This document shows positions 11,095 to 24,600 of a stretch of DNA of 64,000 nt, piece after piece. The notes below the pieces were generated by a model that ran no database searches, was not told where the DNA came from, and saw only the letters and a list, made by a program, of their open reading frames with translations. Positions within the stretch are counted from its first letter, which is position 1, and each line of letters opens with the position of its first letter. The translations under genes were made by a program, and so were the position numbers. Origin of the DNA: Sclerurus mexicanus (taxonomy: Eukaryota; Chordata; Aves; Passeriformes; Furnariidae). The stretch is from positions 935,514 through 999,513 of the forward strand of contig VWZF01002521.1 in assembly GCA_013396755.1 (NCBI GenBank), written 5' to 3'.

Positions 11095-14000
11095 TAAGAA
11101 AATACTTAGAAAAAAACTATTACATCCCCTCTTTGTGTGATTTCAGTGACTTCCATGTCTGACTCCATAGTATATTTTATGGTATGTTGATAATAAAGTA
11201 CTGTGTCCATCCTCTGAATTAAGTTCTCATTAGCCTTTTGCCTTTAGAAAAATCCATACACAAAATGTAAAACTGTAGTCCATTGAACATAGCTCACTTT
11301 TTGAATTACAAAATTTTGTAGTATATCTGATTTCAGGAGGTGGTTCTTTCATTGATCCTATCATCAATTTAGCCTCATACCCAGAAGTTCTTTAAATAGC
11401 AGCTTTCACAAACTGGCTACAGATTGGTCTATGCTTTTGTCCATTGGTGTTGGTAACTAACAGAGTGGGAGATACAATTCTGAGTATCCATATTGTTTAT
11501 TATGTTTGGCATATTGCTTTGAAATATTTCTGGAAGCGGGAACAGGAGATACAGTGTACTAAATGAAGTTCAAACTCTGTAAGATTAGTGCAGGAGTAAA
11601 GTCAATAGGTTCAGTGCTTTTAATATAAGATAAGTGGTTGTAAGGCCTCAGCCTCTCAATATGGAAAGGCTGACAATATTCATTAGCCAGTGCTAGGATA
11701 ACCAAACATCCTAAACACTGTATCATTTCCCATGTAAAATGGGAAGTAATGTCTGTCATGCAGCCTAAGTATAGGAAACAGTTCCCTGCATTTTCATGGA
11801 AAAGCGGCTATTGTTCATGCACAGTTTGCATGTGTCGGACTCGCTCTACATCCAATACAGTCACCATGTGCAAGGTTCATCGCTCTGAGACTATGGATGC
11901 CCTACAACCCCTGTGTACTGCCTGGGGACTCCAAGATGCTTATGACACCACTAAGTATGATTAAATATATGTTCTTCAAGTTAAGATTCTTGGTGACCTT
12001 TTTCTCATTTTCATATTTTCCAAATTTTATTCTGTTCATATCAACAGAATATTTTTCTATTAGAATTACTCAGAGAGAATTTGTAAATTTTGAGATTATT
12101 CCCTGTGACTAGAGAAAAATCACATTTTTGAAATTATAACTTTCCAGTCTGCAGCATTCTGTTCCTCTTTTGCTATTCTATGTTTTGCATAACAAGACTT
12201 CCCCCTCCTCATCTTGGCTTAGTTTAGAAAAACCAAAAATGTCAGGCTTGATCTTCTCTCGTTGTTGGAGGATTTCTTATTGGAGAGGAGAGCTGTCTCA
12301 AGAGACATGTATATTGATTTCAATCACTTTAGAAACGGGTTGAACTGTAGCATTTTTAATTCTTACTTTGTTTATTTCATGAGCTATTCTAATGAGTATT
12401 AATTTAAAGGCTGTGTTAGTATTAGATTATATGCCCTTTGCATTTAAATGTTCATACACTCATTTATAATAATGCTTTATTTAAAAAAATTAGCAACAAA
12501 TAATATTCATAAAACTAGGTTAGTTTTAAATTTAACCTTCTTTTTCCACCGAAGCTACACCTACAGCTCTCCTTTTATGGTCCCAGCGTTTAACAGAGAG
12601 GCCTACGTGCCAAAAATTGTCTTTTTTAGCTGTATATAATTCAGCACATTTCAGAGACTACGAGTAAATTCAGCCTGCACATTTATTGTCTGTCATAGTG
12701 TGTTCCTGTTGTAGCAGTGTCTGGATGACTCAAAGTATTCCGAAGATTAGCTTTATCGTAAAAATAACTAACTGGTCGTGCAAGTTGACCGAGTTTTAAG
12801 TTGTCAACGTTCCTGTTCCTCCTCTAGGTGCCCATGTCCGGTTGCGTGGCCAGGTGTAAGAGTGCCCTCTCCTGGGCGGAACAGGCGGTGTGGCTGGCTC
12901 GCGGGAGACGGATCCCTCTGTCGGGAAGCCCTTTGCCTTCCAAAGAGCTAAAGGTACTGTCACTGCCTTAGCCAGCCTTTCCTGTAAAGTTGTTGAGGAA
13001 GAACTTGTAGGAGTTCTGCAGGCAGAAATGCCAAAAACGGGAGAACAGAAATTAACCCGATGCAACGGAAGAGAGAGGGAGGTATTCGTTCAGTCACATA
13101 CTGAGTGCTTAATACTAACTGCAAAACTGCGTATTTCCATTTCAGATCAGAGTAATTCTCAGTTCCTGACCAGAAAAGTTTAACTCATTGCTGCTTCTTA
13201 CTTATATGTAGTAAAGAGTTAAAAAAAAATCCTTTGGGATCTTATTTTCATTTTGTTCTCTCACATTTTCTGCACATTCATCAAATCTGCTTTCTTGCAT
13301 TTTGAGCTTGTGTTTCATCTATTAGATATTGCTTGTATTATATATGCCTTCTATTAGATGTTCACTTGGAAATGAACAGGCATTCATTGTTTTTCTCAAG
13401 TCTGTGAGAGCTGTAACAGTTGAGGACTGACTCGTGTTGAGAGCCATCTTCAGAATGAATGCTGAAATGGCTCTGAACATAGAGGATGACATGAGATGTG
13501 TTTTTCCCAAGTGGTAGCAATTTTCAGATGAATATAGCAATGTTAGCTGCTGGTAAGTTTATGGCTGTGAACTACTGTTGCTTATGAAGCAGTTCACACT
13601 GTTTCTCATCTTTTCTTTGAAAGAAAGTCACCACAATTGTGCAGCTGCTATTATGGTTTCTGTTCCAGAACAAAAACAATTTTTTAAGGTTATACCAGTG
13701 TTGGTTCACTCAGACCACATTTTTAGAGGGGATTTCCTGAAGTATTTGCAAAATAATGTTCCCAACGCCGGTTGAATACTTATTCATCACAATGAAATTT
13801 AGTGGACCATTAACTTAGGTGGTTACTGAGAACTTGCTATTCTAATACTACAGAACCATTTCAGCCTAATTCAGATGGTATATCTTTACCAGCCAGTGTT
13901 ATCATTAAGAATTTGGTGGTTCAGGACTTAATACTCTGTTTTTAAAATACTTTTTGCAAGCCTGACCTTGTAAGTGTTCCAGTTGGCCTTGCTTGCATTT

Positions 14001-16524
14001 CATAGTTACTCTAAATTACTAGTCAATATTGTAGCAAAGTGTTAAATAATCCTTGTCATCCCCTTAACTTCAGATTTCCTTCATCCATTTCCTTGTTTGG
14101 AAACTTCACTGGCAGCTGTGATCTGGCAGCATTGCAGCAATCCTTTGTGATCATTTTCCCTGGACTGTGGCTAATTGATCCCAAAAGTCTGTGTTAGTGT
14201 GTTGATGCTTCAGGAGCACAAATGATCCTTCACAAATTGTCTGACATTTTCAGTGGAGTTTCTTCTTTCCAGTGAGCTACAGTTTTTCTGTCAGTTCTGC
14301 TGATTGTGGTTGAGTGTTCATTAAGTTTGTATCTGCACATTGACAGAAAATCTGGCAGTAGAAATTTGGTTCAGTGGTGATCACGGATATGATACCGGTT
14401 AAACTAACCTAAGTACACGATATAGTCTTTGTGCCAACAAATTCACAGGCTTGCTGCCTAATGTCCCAAAATGCCTTGCAATTCTCAAGTGCTTTGTGAG
14501 ATGCCAACCCAGATGAATTCTAGGAATGTGAGCAACTTTCCTAAGGACTTGGCTTCTTTTTCCAAAATTAGATTCCCCTTTCCAAAAAAAGCACTGTTGC
14601 TACCAAAAGGCCTCTCCTACCTTGCTACTACAAGGGTATTTTATAATCTTTTCCTTTCCACTTCCTGGGTGCCATTTTCAGACCACTCTGCAGACCTCTT
14701 CCAAAGGGCTTTTCAATATCAAAATTTGTAGCAGAGTCTCATGCAGATTCCTTCTGGGAGTAGGATTATCTACTCATTATGGACTGCATACAAGAAAAGA
14801 GGGATCAGACACAAAAGCAGTTACATCAAGAGGATTTGCCCCATTTCTAGGTAATTTTTCAGATCTGATGAAATTGCATGTAATTGCAGACAAAGAATTT
14901 CCACTTCACAGAGTATCTGGATGTCAGCAATGCAGTGCCTACTGACATGACTTATGCAGCAAAGATGAGAAGAACATCAGCAGAAGAAGAACTTCAGAAT
15001 GGGAAAAGTAATGTTTTTGGGCATCTGTAAACAAGCTCATCCACTAGTTACCAGGTTAGAGCACCAACATGACTCCTACTTTTCCACTGCCTGCTGGAGT
15101 AGAAAAGTTGTGATGTGGATTGTGAAATCTGCCTGTTGCTTTACGAAGTGCCCAATCCGCAGTACTGTCAGATGACGGATGTAAAGAATATCATAGTAAG
15201 TTTTACTCAACTCCCATCTTCTTCCATTGTACAGTGTTATTGGTAGAAGGAACATTACCATCTTCTGCCCTTCAGGCAGAATTGTCTTCATAGTTTTAGC
15301 TTGGCAGTGGGCAGCACAATTATTTTAGTGGATTTACTATTCTGTCGTTGTTACTAGCTGATTTTGAATGCATCTCATGCCTTTGTTCATAAAGTAGCCT
15401 AAGTCATCACTGTTTTCACCGTAGTTTGACAGCTGGAAAGGAGACTTCATAGAGTGAGTCTGAAAACAGCCTCCATATCAGGATCTTGTTTGACTGCTGT
15501 ATCATGCACTAGATTGGTGAGTGTAAGAGAAAGCAGATGGCTGAAGCCTGGGGTAGGAAGCTGAGACAGGATCAGTGCCTGCTAGGGCTTGTTCATTTGC
15601 TGTGGGAACCAGGAGGGACACATTCTGAGGGATGCTCTAGCAGAATGTTTTATGCAAAATACCCAGCTACTTTTTGCTTATGTTCTTGCTGATTTGAAAA
15701 CAATAAGTTTATGCATTGTTTCTCTTGGTCCTAGTTCCTACACTCTGTAGCTCCTATTGCCTGTCCTGCTTCCTTGTCAGTTCATCCTCTGAAGTTTCAT
15801 CCTTCATTAGGCCCATTGCTTCCCTTATTTCCAAGAATGCCAGTGGAAACATATATGTTGAACAAAGAACAATGATCAGGAAAACAATTGCTATTTTGCT
15901 GTCAAAACAGCAATGCAAATAATGCAGAATACAATATTGAAAAAACCCTCAGCTTTTTACTGAGACCAGTTATGTAAAACTATTTACTGATATGCAGAAC
16001 TTTGCAGTAACAACACGGAGTGAAGAAACAAGAGTAGGGAAGGGTTGCTTGTATCTCATCCCGAGGAAAGGCTAGCTGGCCACGTAGAGCTGCTTGCACA
16101 TCTCTTCAAGGCACAATTTCAAGACATGCATGTACCTGAACGGGGCAATGTTGAGAAATGAGGCAGAAAGCTGTAATGCACGGGGGTTGAGGAAGCTGCA
16201 TTTGATCCAAAGAGAGGACAACGTCACAGCTCTAGCTCTAAGTGCCATCATTTCATACTGCTTCCTTGTACATTGCTCAGTTGTCATCACCATAAGCTCC
16301 TGCCTCTCCTTTATAGACTCTTTGCAGGCTCATATTATTTCTGACAGGGCATCTGATGCTACTGGGCCAGTTCACTTAGTCTTGCCCTTCCATTTCTAGG
16401 GTTGTTCAAATTTAGTTCTCCAAGAATCAATCACTATGAGACTCTCCTCTCAATTTCAATGGTTGCTCTCAGTATGCTTGCCATCCTTTTAGCAACAGTG
16501 GGCTGTTTGAATTTGTCTAAGAGC

Positions 16525-16566
16525 TGTTTGGCAAGAAAACAGAAGTGTTTGGCAAGAAAATAGAAG
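16525..16566 (+). repeat. 21-bp tandem duplication
   Basis: Two adjacent copies of a 21-base unit starting TGTTTGGCAAG differ at one base (C versus T). It is a minor local duplication. Confidence 0.85.
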
Positions 16567-18000
16567 TATTCAGCATTCCTGCCTCAGATTGGCAGGAGGA
16601 ACCTTCCTCTCTGCTGTTGCGTAGTTGCCATTACTCTCCTGTCTTGTTCGAATGAGGACTAATGGTAAGATGTGTCTGGTTTGGGGATTTCAGGATCTCA
16701 GATCCATTTTCTAGAACAATGGCTGTGTGCTGTGTGTGTGAGACAGATAGGCAAGGGTTGGGAATCTGCCTCTGCTTTGTTTCAAGGGTGGCTTGTTCCT
16801 GGTGAAGGGTTAAGAGGATGGCTGAGGGAGGAAGGATGCAGCTAACAGTTGACCATTCTGCCTATGGCTACCCTCTGACACTGTTGCCTAGGTTAGCTTA
16901 GGCTTTGGCCTGGACAGCCAAAGCTATGTAACTTGACGTTGCTGATGTTCATGGTTCCTGATTCAGTCTAAACTGGACAGGCTGTCAAGAAACCTGTTCT
17001 CCCAGGACACATTGTAGGGATGTGGTTTCATATTTCCAAATTAAATATAAATTTTATTTTAGCATCCTTAATGCCTTATCAGAGATTCAGTTCCCTGGAT
17101 TGAGGTATACAAGCTCTGCATAGTTTAGCTCTTTTGTGTGATGGCCTGACTTTGTGTCAATGCCTTGCCTCCCTTTTCAGTATTGCCACTGTTTAGTTGG
17201 GTGCTAAGACAAGTGAAAGGGCTGAAACATGGGAGAGGGAAGATCCTCAGCAACTCAGGACTCTGTGGCACTGTGTGGCAAAAGGTAACCTGCCTGCTGC
17301 CTCTCAGGAAGTGGAATGGTTACATCCAGTGCCAGCCCTAACTGAGCAGAGTTACCCACCTGCATCTTTCAGAGAGAGGTGGCCCTGCACATCAACAATG
17401 GCTGGACGCAAGGCTGCCAACTGGCAATACACCCAAGACGTGGTGAGTAATGTACGCTTGACACCCAAGACTAGAAAAAAATTCAGAAAAAAGGTCTGTA
17501 GACATGAAAGGAAGCTTGAAAGTCCCGTGACAACTACAAATAGTAGTGAGAAGAGCCAAACTTGCCCCACGTGTAGGTCGTATCAGACTGTACCTCGAAA
17601 GCACTCACAACTTCCACCCAACCTTTCTTTCTCACTGTAATCATAGTACTGTGCTTGTTTCCTGGCTTGGAGGAGGTAAGCCAGCCTTGGAAATATTGGA
17701 GGACCTGTATTGGAGGAAATATTTTCTTCCCTGTATAATCCCTGTTGCATTATTGCATGGTGTCACTGTCCCCAGGAGAGGATGTGGTCCATTTTCCGTA
17801 AGGGAGCATGACATCCCATCTCCTTGGTTGGGCACAGGTAAACCCAACTGGTCTGACTGAGAAGCCATGATCTGAAGATTTCCTTTTTACCTTCACCCCA
17901 CAGCATCTATGTGCATATTTTGAGGGCTGCTTTAATTGCTGAGAAGCCCGTGCGTCACGAGCTCCTGAACAGGTTGCAGATTTCTAGATGATAAACCGCA

Positions 18001-18135
18001 CTGTCGGTCCCCTCGTACCTCGGTGGGGATGGCCGGGGCAGGCGGCCCAAGAGGCCGTACGTGTGCCGGGGGCGCTGGCCCCGCGTCCTCTCCGCCATCA
18101 CCGACTGCACCTTTAGTTCATGCCGGGAGCTCCCG
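18001..18135 (+). other. SMIM14: Candidate untranslated exon 1 of SMIM14
   Basis: The CpG-dense block ends in CCCG-N-GAGTGG. If the N at 18136 is T, the sequence becomes G|GTGAGT-like (GTGAGT at 18135-18140), a strong splice donor. Splicing from here to the acceptor before 32664 would give a short 5' UTR continuing into the 36-base leader of exon 2. The start coordinate is arbitrary within the island. Nothing but position, CpG density and the damaged donor supports this. Confidence 0.3.
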
Positions 18136-18136
18136 N
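18136..18136. other. Single ambiguous base within the CpG island
   Basis: One N lies between CCCG and GAGT. It falls at a possible splice donor, so its identity matters. Confidence 0.95.
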
Positions 18137-18660
18137 GAGTGGCACTCTTCTGTGCGCTCTGGTTTGGTTCATGTCGTGTTGTTTTTTTGAAGGGTCTCAG
18201 ACGGATACTTTGAGCCCAGCGGGTTTAGTTTTCACTCTTCAAAGAAGCTGGGAGCGGCATGCTGACTGACAGCAGGGGTATATGTGCTTCCAGGCTGCTC
18301 CCGGCTTTTGGAACAGAAAGTGGGAGAAATGGAACAGTGTCTCGTGAAAGATAATCTAGGGGAGAGGACAGTGTCACACTGCCACGGATTTGTTATAGGT
18401 AGGATTTCTGCCAGGAACTCTTGGTGTGTGTGCTCCGAGGGAGGCAGTGGGGCAGGCGTGTGCTGGCCGTGCGGACCAGGCTGTGGGCAGCGCTCTGCGG
18501 CTGTCACCGCGCTGGGCTCCGCGGCTGTCCCGCCCCGCACCCCGCCGCTGCCTGCCCTTCGCAGTCCCCAGGCCTCCGCCAGCGCCGCTTCTGCCCGGTG
18601 CGCAGCACCACCTGCTTCAAACGCTTGTTTCCTGACCGACACCTCTTCTTCTAGTCGGGT

Positions 18661-21600
18661 GTCTTCAGGATTGCCTTTCAGATTGTGTGCTAATACTGAC
18701 TGAACATCCATATCTATGCATATGGAGAAGTCTTGAAAACCATCTCCAGTTGTTGTTAGAAGTGAGGACATCTGACCTTTCGGGTCTTAATTATGTTAAT
18801 GTTGCTAGTGTGCCTACTGGGAAAGCTATGTATCTTCAGGAAGTATTAGTGGGATATGTATTAGAAGCCTTCACATTCTTGGCTGTTTGAGTGCCACCCA
18901 CCTTTAGTCATTGCTGTTACTTTCCAAAAGTAGACATGGGCTGAAAAAAATCAGAAGTGGGGGAGATCAATTTTACTTTTTTATTCTTTTCCTATGTACA
19001 GTGAGAGAGAATAAATCCTTGATAGACCAATCCAATTCCTGAGACCTAATGAAAGAAATTAATGTTTGGTTTCAAAAAGTGACTCTGGTGTTGACAGCAA
19101 AGCTTGAAATCGTAGAAGCAGTTGGCAAAATAAAAGTGATTGTAATGTTAGCAGTACATTAGTCAGTTCAGTTCTGAGCCCTTTTCCTTCCCGTGCCACT
19201 GAGGTGGATGAGTCCACTGTCTTTGGTTCTTTTTGCCCTTTGTAAAATACAAGATTTACAATGTTTGCCTAACTCTTAGGTGATAGAGTTCTGTATTTTA
19301 AATCATTTAAGTATATTTCGTATAAGGAGCTAAGTAAGCGCAAACCCATACTGGATGTGTTACTGGTAATTCCACATGTGTTGTTACATGTGCTTCTCTA
19401 GCAGGCAGGGACATCCCTGACCCACTCCAGTCCATAAGCCAGGGAGTCTGCTTTAGAACGGAGATAGTGGTAGCAGCAATTCCATAGCTCTGGGTGGATC
19501 TTTTTTTAGCCTAGCTGGATATTATTTTGCTGACTACAAAAATAAATATAATGGAAAAGGTTCTATGAAATTCCTTATATTGTGCACATTGTGATCGTTT
19601 TGCAACAGCTTACACAAACCACAATCAAGTCCATTAAGTTCCGGACTGCATGGCCCAGTTACATGGGCAACATTCTGCAGTCCATGTTCTTTTGTTCTGA
19701 GGGAAAAATAAGAGTAATACAATAATTTTTAAAGAAGTAGTCTGCATAAAAAACTATTTCAAAATGCATTATGGCTTTAATAATTTTTTAACTATTATAC
19801 CTGCTTTCAAAAGGTTAGTATTTGGTTCTGGAGAAAGTTTCTAACTGACTTCTGGTTTTGTTATTAACTTCTCATTTCCTACTTTCATACATTTAGACTT
19901 AAGAATTAGTGGTGTGTGAATGTTATTTGCATAGCATATGTGTAATAAAACCAAGTTTGTGTTTCAGAATTTTCCCCTATGGATATTTTAGGTTCTTGAT
20001 GTATATTCTTAAAACACCAAGTTTTGTCTCTGCTGAGGTTTGTCATACCAGAATTTGACTTAACAACATCATGAGTCTTCACAGGGCCAGTACAATGAAA
20101 GTAGCAAGATCTTCTCTTCTTATAAATGTGTATGAGTGGGGAAGGTTACAGTGTCCTGACAATACCAAGATTCAGATTCTTACTCCGTATGTTTTGAGTG
20201 TTTGTCAGATTACTCACCACGACAAATACAAAAATGTTTTGGCAGATTCATTTATACATAGAAAAATTGATGTCACCTGCCCATATTCTGCTTGGGAAGC
20301 AACTCCAATAGTCTGTGAGCCTACTTTGCGTACATGCTATTGCACACACTGAATATTGGTGCACATAACACTTGATGTTAAACACGCTTTCTGTTTTCTT
20401 ATGTTAGAGATTCAATTTATAATACATACAGATCCATCTGGTTCTTAATGAGGCACCTGATTTTGCAAAATGCTATTACATTTTGGAAAATCCAAGTGCT
20501 CCCAAGGCTTTTTTAAGTACAGTAGAAGCTAAGAAAACTTTCTAAGGCTGTATCACAGAGCTTAATCTTGCAGTCCTTGTTCAGGTGTAAAGAAAAAGCA
20601 AAAAGGAGTTATTTTCCCAGAAGAGCTCCTTCAGCTTGTATGCCTTGATTCATCAACAGCTATCTTCCCCAGTTCCCAAGGAACCTCATTTGAAGAAAGA
20701 CTCCTTAGCTCCTCATTATGAAGGAATACAGTCAGGGGTATGAGAAGGATCAGTATGTGTTAGCTGTGCTAGTCATACTCCTGCTGACAGAACATGTTTC
20801 TGCTATCAGTACAGTGGAGTAATATGGTCCTATCTTCTACTTTCTATCCTATTACCTATTCCACAATATTGGTTGAGGCTGGGGCAAGAAAAAGGTCCCT
20901 TAGTGATGATTGGTATGGCTTTTCGTGAAAAATTTGAAAACGCTTAGGGAGCAGCCTCTGGCATGATTGAGTGATTGTACATTTGCATGGATATTAATTG
21001 AACAGATACGCTTCAGAAGCTTTAGTCAAAGTGTCTAACTGGTATTTTTACAGATAATGGAACAAATTAGTCCCATTTGAGTGGGAACAGATACAATTAC
21101 ACTTGATAAAAGTTTTCCTCATTAAGATTAGTTCTGATTCTTCTGCAGCTTTGTATGCATTAAAAACATGCCTTTCTGAAGCTAAATATAGTTTCATTTG
21201 TACTTTAGAAGGCTGCTAGACAAATGTGAGATTCAAAGCACTGAGCTCTTCTAGGAAAGACAAGATTTTTGTTGGAAAATAAACAAAATATAGCACCAAC
21301 CACTTACATGATATAAGCAGCTGCAATGCTTTATTTGTTGAATCTTTATCAAATACAGACCTCTAGTATTAGAACTTTGGACTTTTTTGTTCATATATTC
21401 ATATGCATATGTTCATATATTTCCTGTCAGTCATAACATCTTTATTTTTAGGAAGACAATATTTTTAGAGAACTTGATAAAATAGTTTTTGTCTGTTTTC
21501 ATACATATAAAACTTATTTAGGGAAAAAAAGCAGCTGTCTGAATGAAATTACATGAAGATATGAAGGAAAGGTAGGGGTTAGCTCTTCAAACAGTTGAAC

Positions 21601-24600
21601 TAAATCAAGCATGAAAGAACACTTCCTGGTGCGAGTGGCCTTAGTTTAACAAGAATTCCTGTGCAAGTTTTTTTAAGGGTTCCTCACCCTCATATCTAGG
21701 TGAGTCTGATCGGATGGCACCTGTAATTAAGCACCTCTATTTTGAAAATACTAGGTAAACTTTTTATCAGATTGCTCTATAAAGTGTGGAAATAATCTTA
21801 GACTTTTTTTGAGCCATGGAGATAGCCAGATGCTTCAGTTTCAAGTTAATACCTTGAGCAAAAGTATGTGAAGATGAAAAATACCTTATTTTCTGTGGTA
21901 AAACTGGGGCTGAAAGTGAGATGTATATTGCAAACAAATCCTGATCATGTGAAACAGTACTATAGATTTTCCTTGTGCAAATTAATGTAATGAATTTAAA
22001 AATCTGTTGCTAGTAGGTGCAGGGGAGAGTTGTATAATTTACATAGCACTTTCCTTTTTATAATCTAGTCTGTGAGTCTGCTAAATTAGATGGATATTAT
22101 TCTCTGGTAAAAACTGGGTCGTCTTTTAGCTAAACATATGTAAATAACCAAGTCCAGAAATCCTGTTAATTGCTACAGATTCCCTCTGGTGTAAATACTG
22201 ATTAAAAATATTCTAATTGATAAGCCTCACATTGTTTACTGCAGGTATGTAGAAAACCTGATTCAACTTCTATTGAACTTGAAGGCAGGCACCCGTTAGC
22301 GTCAGATAAAATATGGTCTAGCCTAAAGGGGTTAGGAGTAGGGCTGCTGGGGAATAGAGCTGCTTTCATCTGAAAATTGAAAATCCTGCTATCTTTCTCA
22401 GCATGCTGCTACCCTGCTAAATCTGTTTGCTCAGTGGCAAGTTATTGGAAACATATGTCATCCCTGGAGAAAAAATTAATGAAAATATTCCGAAGAATTT
22501 CAGTATAATTTTGGGTTTATGTGTGATTGCAGTAACATTAAGGAATAGTGTATTTTTACAGATTTAAGGGTTTAGTAAGGTATTTTATAATGTAAACAAT
22601 TGTACTCTTACTAAACTAGTTTAGGGCTGTACTTGCTGGTTCAATATGGTAGAAAAGGTTTCATTTTTATCTGTTGATTAAGGATTGAATAAGAGATTTT
22701 TTTTAATGTGTAATTTTGCAGAGAGATGAAATATCTAAAACTTCCGGAATGGTTGACCCTCAAAAAAATTAGTTCAAAATAAGGAGTTATTGCAGGCCAC
22801 TTGTGCTGCAGCAGCTGCCTGCATGCTCATTGTTAGCTCAGGGCACCTCTGAGCTATCTCAGTGTAACCTTTTTCTCCTACAGGCCTAAGTCATGTTTGC
22901 TCACGGTTCCCATGGTCTAAGGGGTTTATTGTCACAGCTTGGCTGCTCTGGGGTGCAGTGGGTTTGTTAGTAGTCATTTGCTCATGGCTTTGAATCCCGA
23001 GCCTCGCTGGGTGAGCTTTAAAGTTGGTTCTTCTTTGGGCACTCAGGTTCCTTTGATGCGTTTGAACTTATCTTGGTTCATAAATCTTAAAACAAGAGCA
23101 GAAGTGTTCTGTGGATAGCTTATATAGTTTCTTATGGGAACGTACTCTTTTTTATACTTAGTCTTTTAAAGTAAATGATTAGTTTTCTATTATGGAGCTC
23201 AAAAGTTAAGTGCAAAACAACTCTTGAGTGACATATCCAATAGCAAAGCTGGGTTCCCTGTTCTACTCCCGTGGGAGGGCTGGCGTGAGATGCTCACCTG
23301 TGCTGTTTTCCATCTGCAAGGAGTACTCTTTATTCTAGTGTCCTTGCAAAAGTAAGTCCACTCCCTGGAAGGCCTGCTCTCTTCCATGTATAGCCATTTG
23401 TTCAGAATCAGGCCTGCCAAGTCACTGGAACAAAAGCTTTTGGCCCTGATTGGCATGGCACACCATGGGTGTCCTCTTGGGGCTGGTGCAAAAGTGCTCC
23501 CAGCAGAGGTTTCAGGCTCAGTGTGTTTCTTACAGCAGCAGTGTGTCACTCATAGATCTGCATGGGTGCTGAGTTTGGGAGCTTGGCAATTGTTTGGGAA
23601 TGGGAAGAGTAATGTCGACAAGCAGTGAGGCGCTTTATTGCCAGAGGCAGTAACCAAAAGCAGAAGAGTAAGCAATTTTGCCTAGGAGCTGGCTTTTCTA
23701 CTCACTACTCAAGTGGAAGATCCCGTGAAAGTCAGTGAGAGTTCTTGCCTTACTGAAGGCCACAGGAGAGGGCTCCCAGTTTGCTCTGTAAGCTGGTTGA
23801 AATACAGTGGGTTAGTAATTTTACAGAGGATAGCTCCCCCTTTTGCAGTAGCATGTGAAATAAAATTATTAAATAACCATTAGGCACTCAGTGAAATAGG
23901 AATAACTTTGTTGTCCTAGACCGTTGTCACAGTCTCCTACGCTAGAAATAAATGTTAAAGCTGAAGCATTTACGTAGCAGAAAGAGGGTGTTAGTCTTGG
24001 ACAGTGTTCTGTGTCATTGACATCTTCTCTTAATTAGCTTTCATATTTTGAGAGTTTTCTTTCAGAAAAATGCCATTTTAACAAAAGGATGACCAAAGCT
24101 GACAGCTGGAGTTTGGTAATAATGTTCTGTATCAAATATCAGTAAATGAATTCTAAAATAGCTGGACTGCTTTTTTGGTCCGTGACTGGATGTGCATAAT
24201 TAGCTCCTTCCCAAGTGTTTTGCCTGGAAGAAATGTTAAGCCACCTGCATGGGAATAAGTAAACAGCTTTTTAAAATCTTAGTGGCTCTTATTTAGCTCC
24301 CTTGGCAAGTTCTGTTTTGGTCACTGATATCAGCCTTACTGCCTTTAAAGCCTGAAATCTCTCTGTCCTGTATAGGGGGTCATGGTCGTAATGGGCCATG
24401 AAAGGGAAAGGGGGAAACAATACTGGAACAGTGAGGAATTTTAACCTGTGGGTTCTTGTCCTCTGAGAGTTGTACTTGACACTGACAAGACTTAACTAAG
24501 CTGAAAGAAGCTTCTGTATCATCTTCTGTATTTCCCTGATACACCATTCTGTGTTGAATAGATGCACCTCAGCATACCTGTAACCTTGGTTAGCCTAGCC

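Larger units (their letters stand above)
9481..17944. other. Noncoding stretch upstream of the SMIM14 CpG island
   Basis: No coding exon with convincing homology was recognised. Local features are a G/T-rich simple-sequence block (11002-11094), a small GC-rich patch (about 12790-12910), a 21-bp tandem duplication (16525-16566) and a possible retroelement-derived scrap (17200-17640). The remainder is AT-rich with short chance frames. Confidence 0.5.
17945..18660. promoter_or_regulatory. SMIM14: CpG island, probable SMIM14 promoter region
   Basis: Two dense CpG clusters (about 18003-18136 and 18440-18610) stand out from AT-rich flanks, with roughly fifteen CpGs in the first 135 bases. It is the nearest CpG island upstream of the first coding exon of SMIM14 on the same strand, about 14 kb away. 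That suits a CpG-island promoter with an untranslated first exon and a long first intron. No TATA box is obvious. It could instead serve another transcript or act in both directions. The placement is inference. Confidence 0.6.

Noticed and set aside
13980..15600. A long moderately complex segment that could be a processed pseudogene or old DNA transposon
   Set aside because: I could not match it to any gene or element, and no terminal repeats or target-site duplication were visible. A translated search of this interval would settle it.
18232..18771. 179-codon minus-strand frame and overlapping plus frames in the CpG island
   Set aside because: Long frames are common by chance in GC-rich islands. 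Several overlap on both strands and none resembles a known protein.
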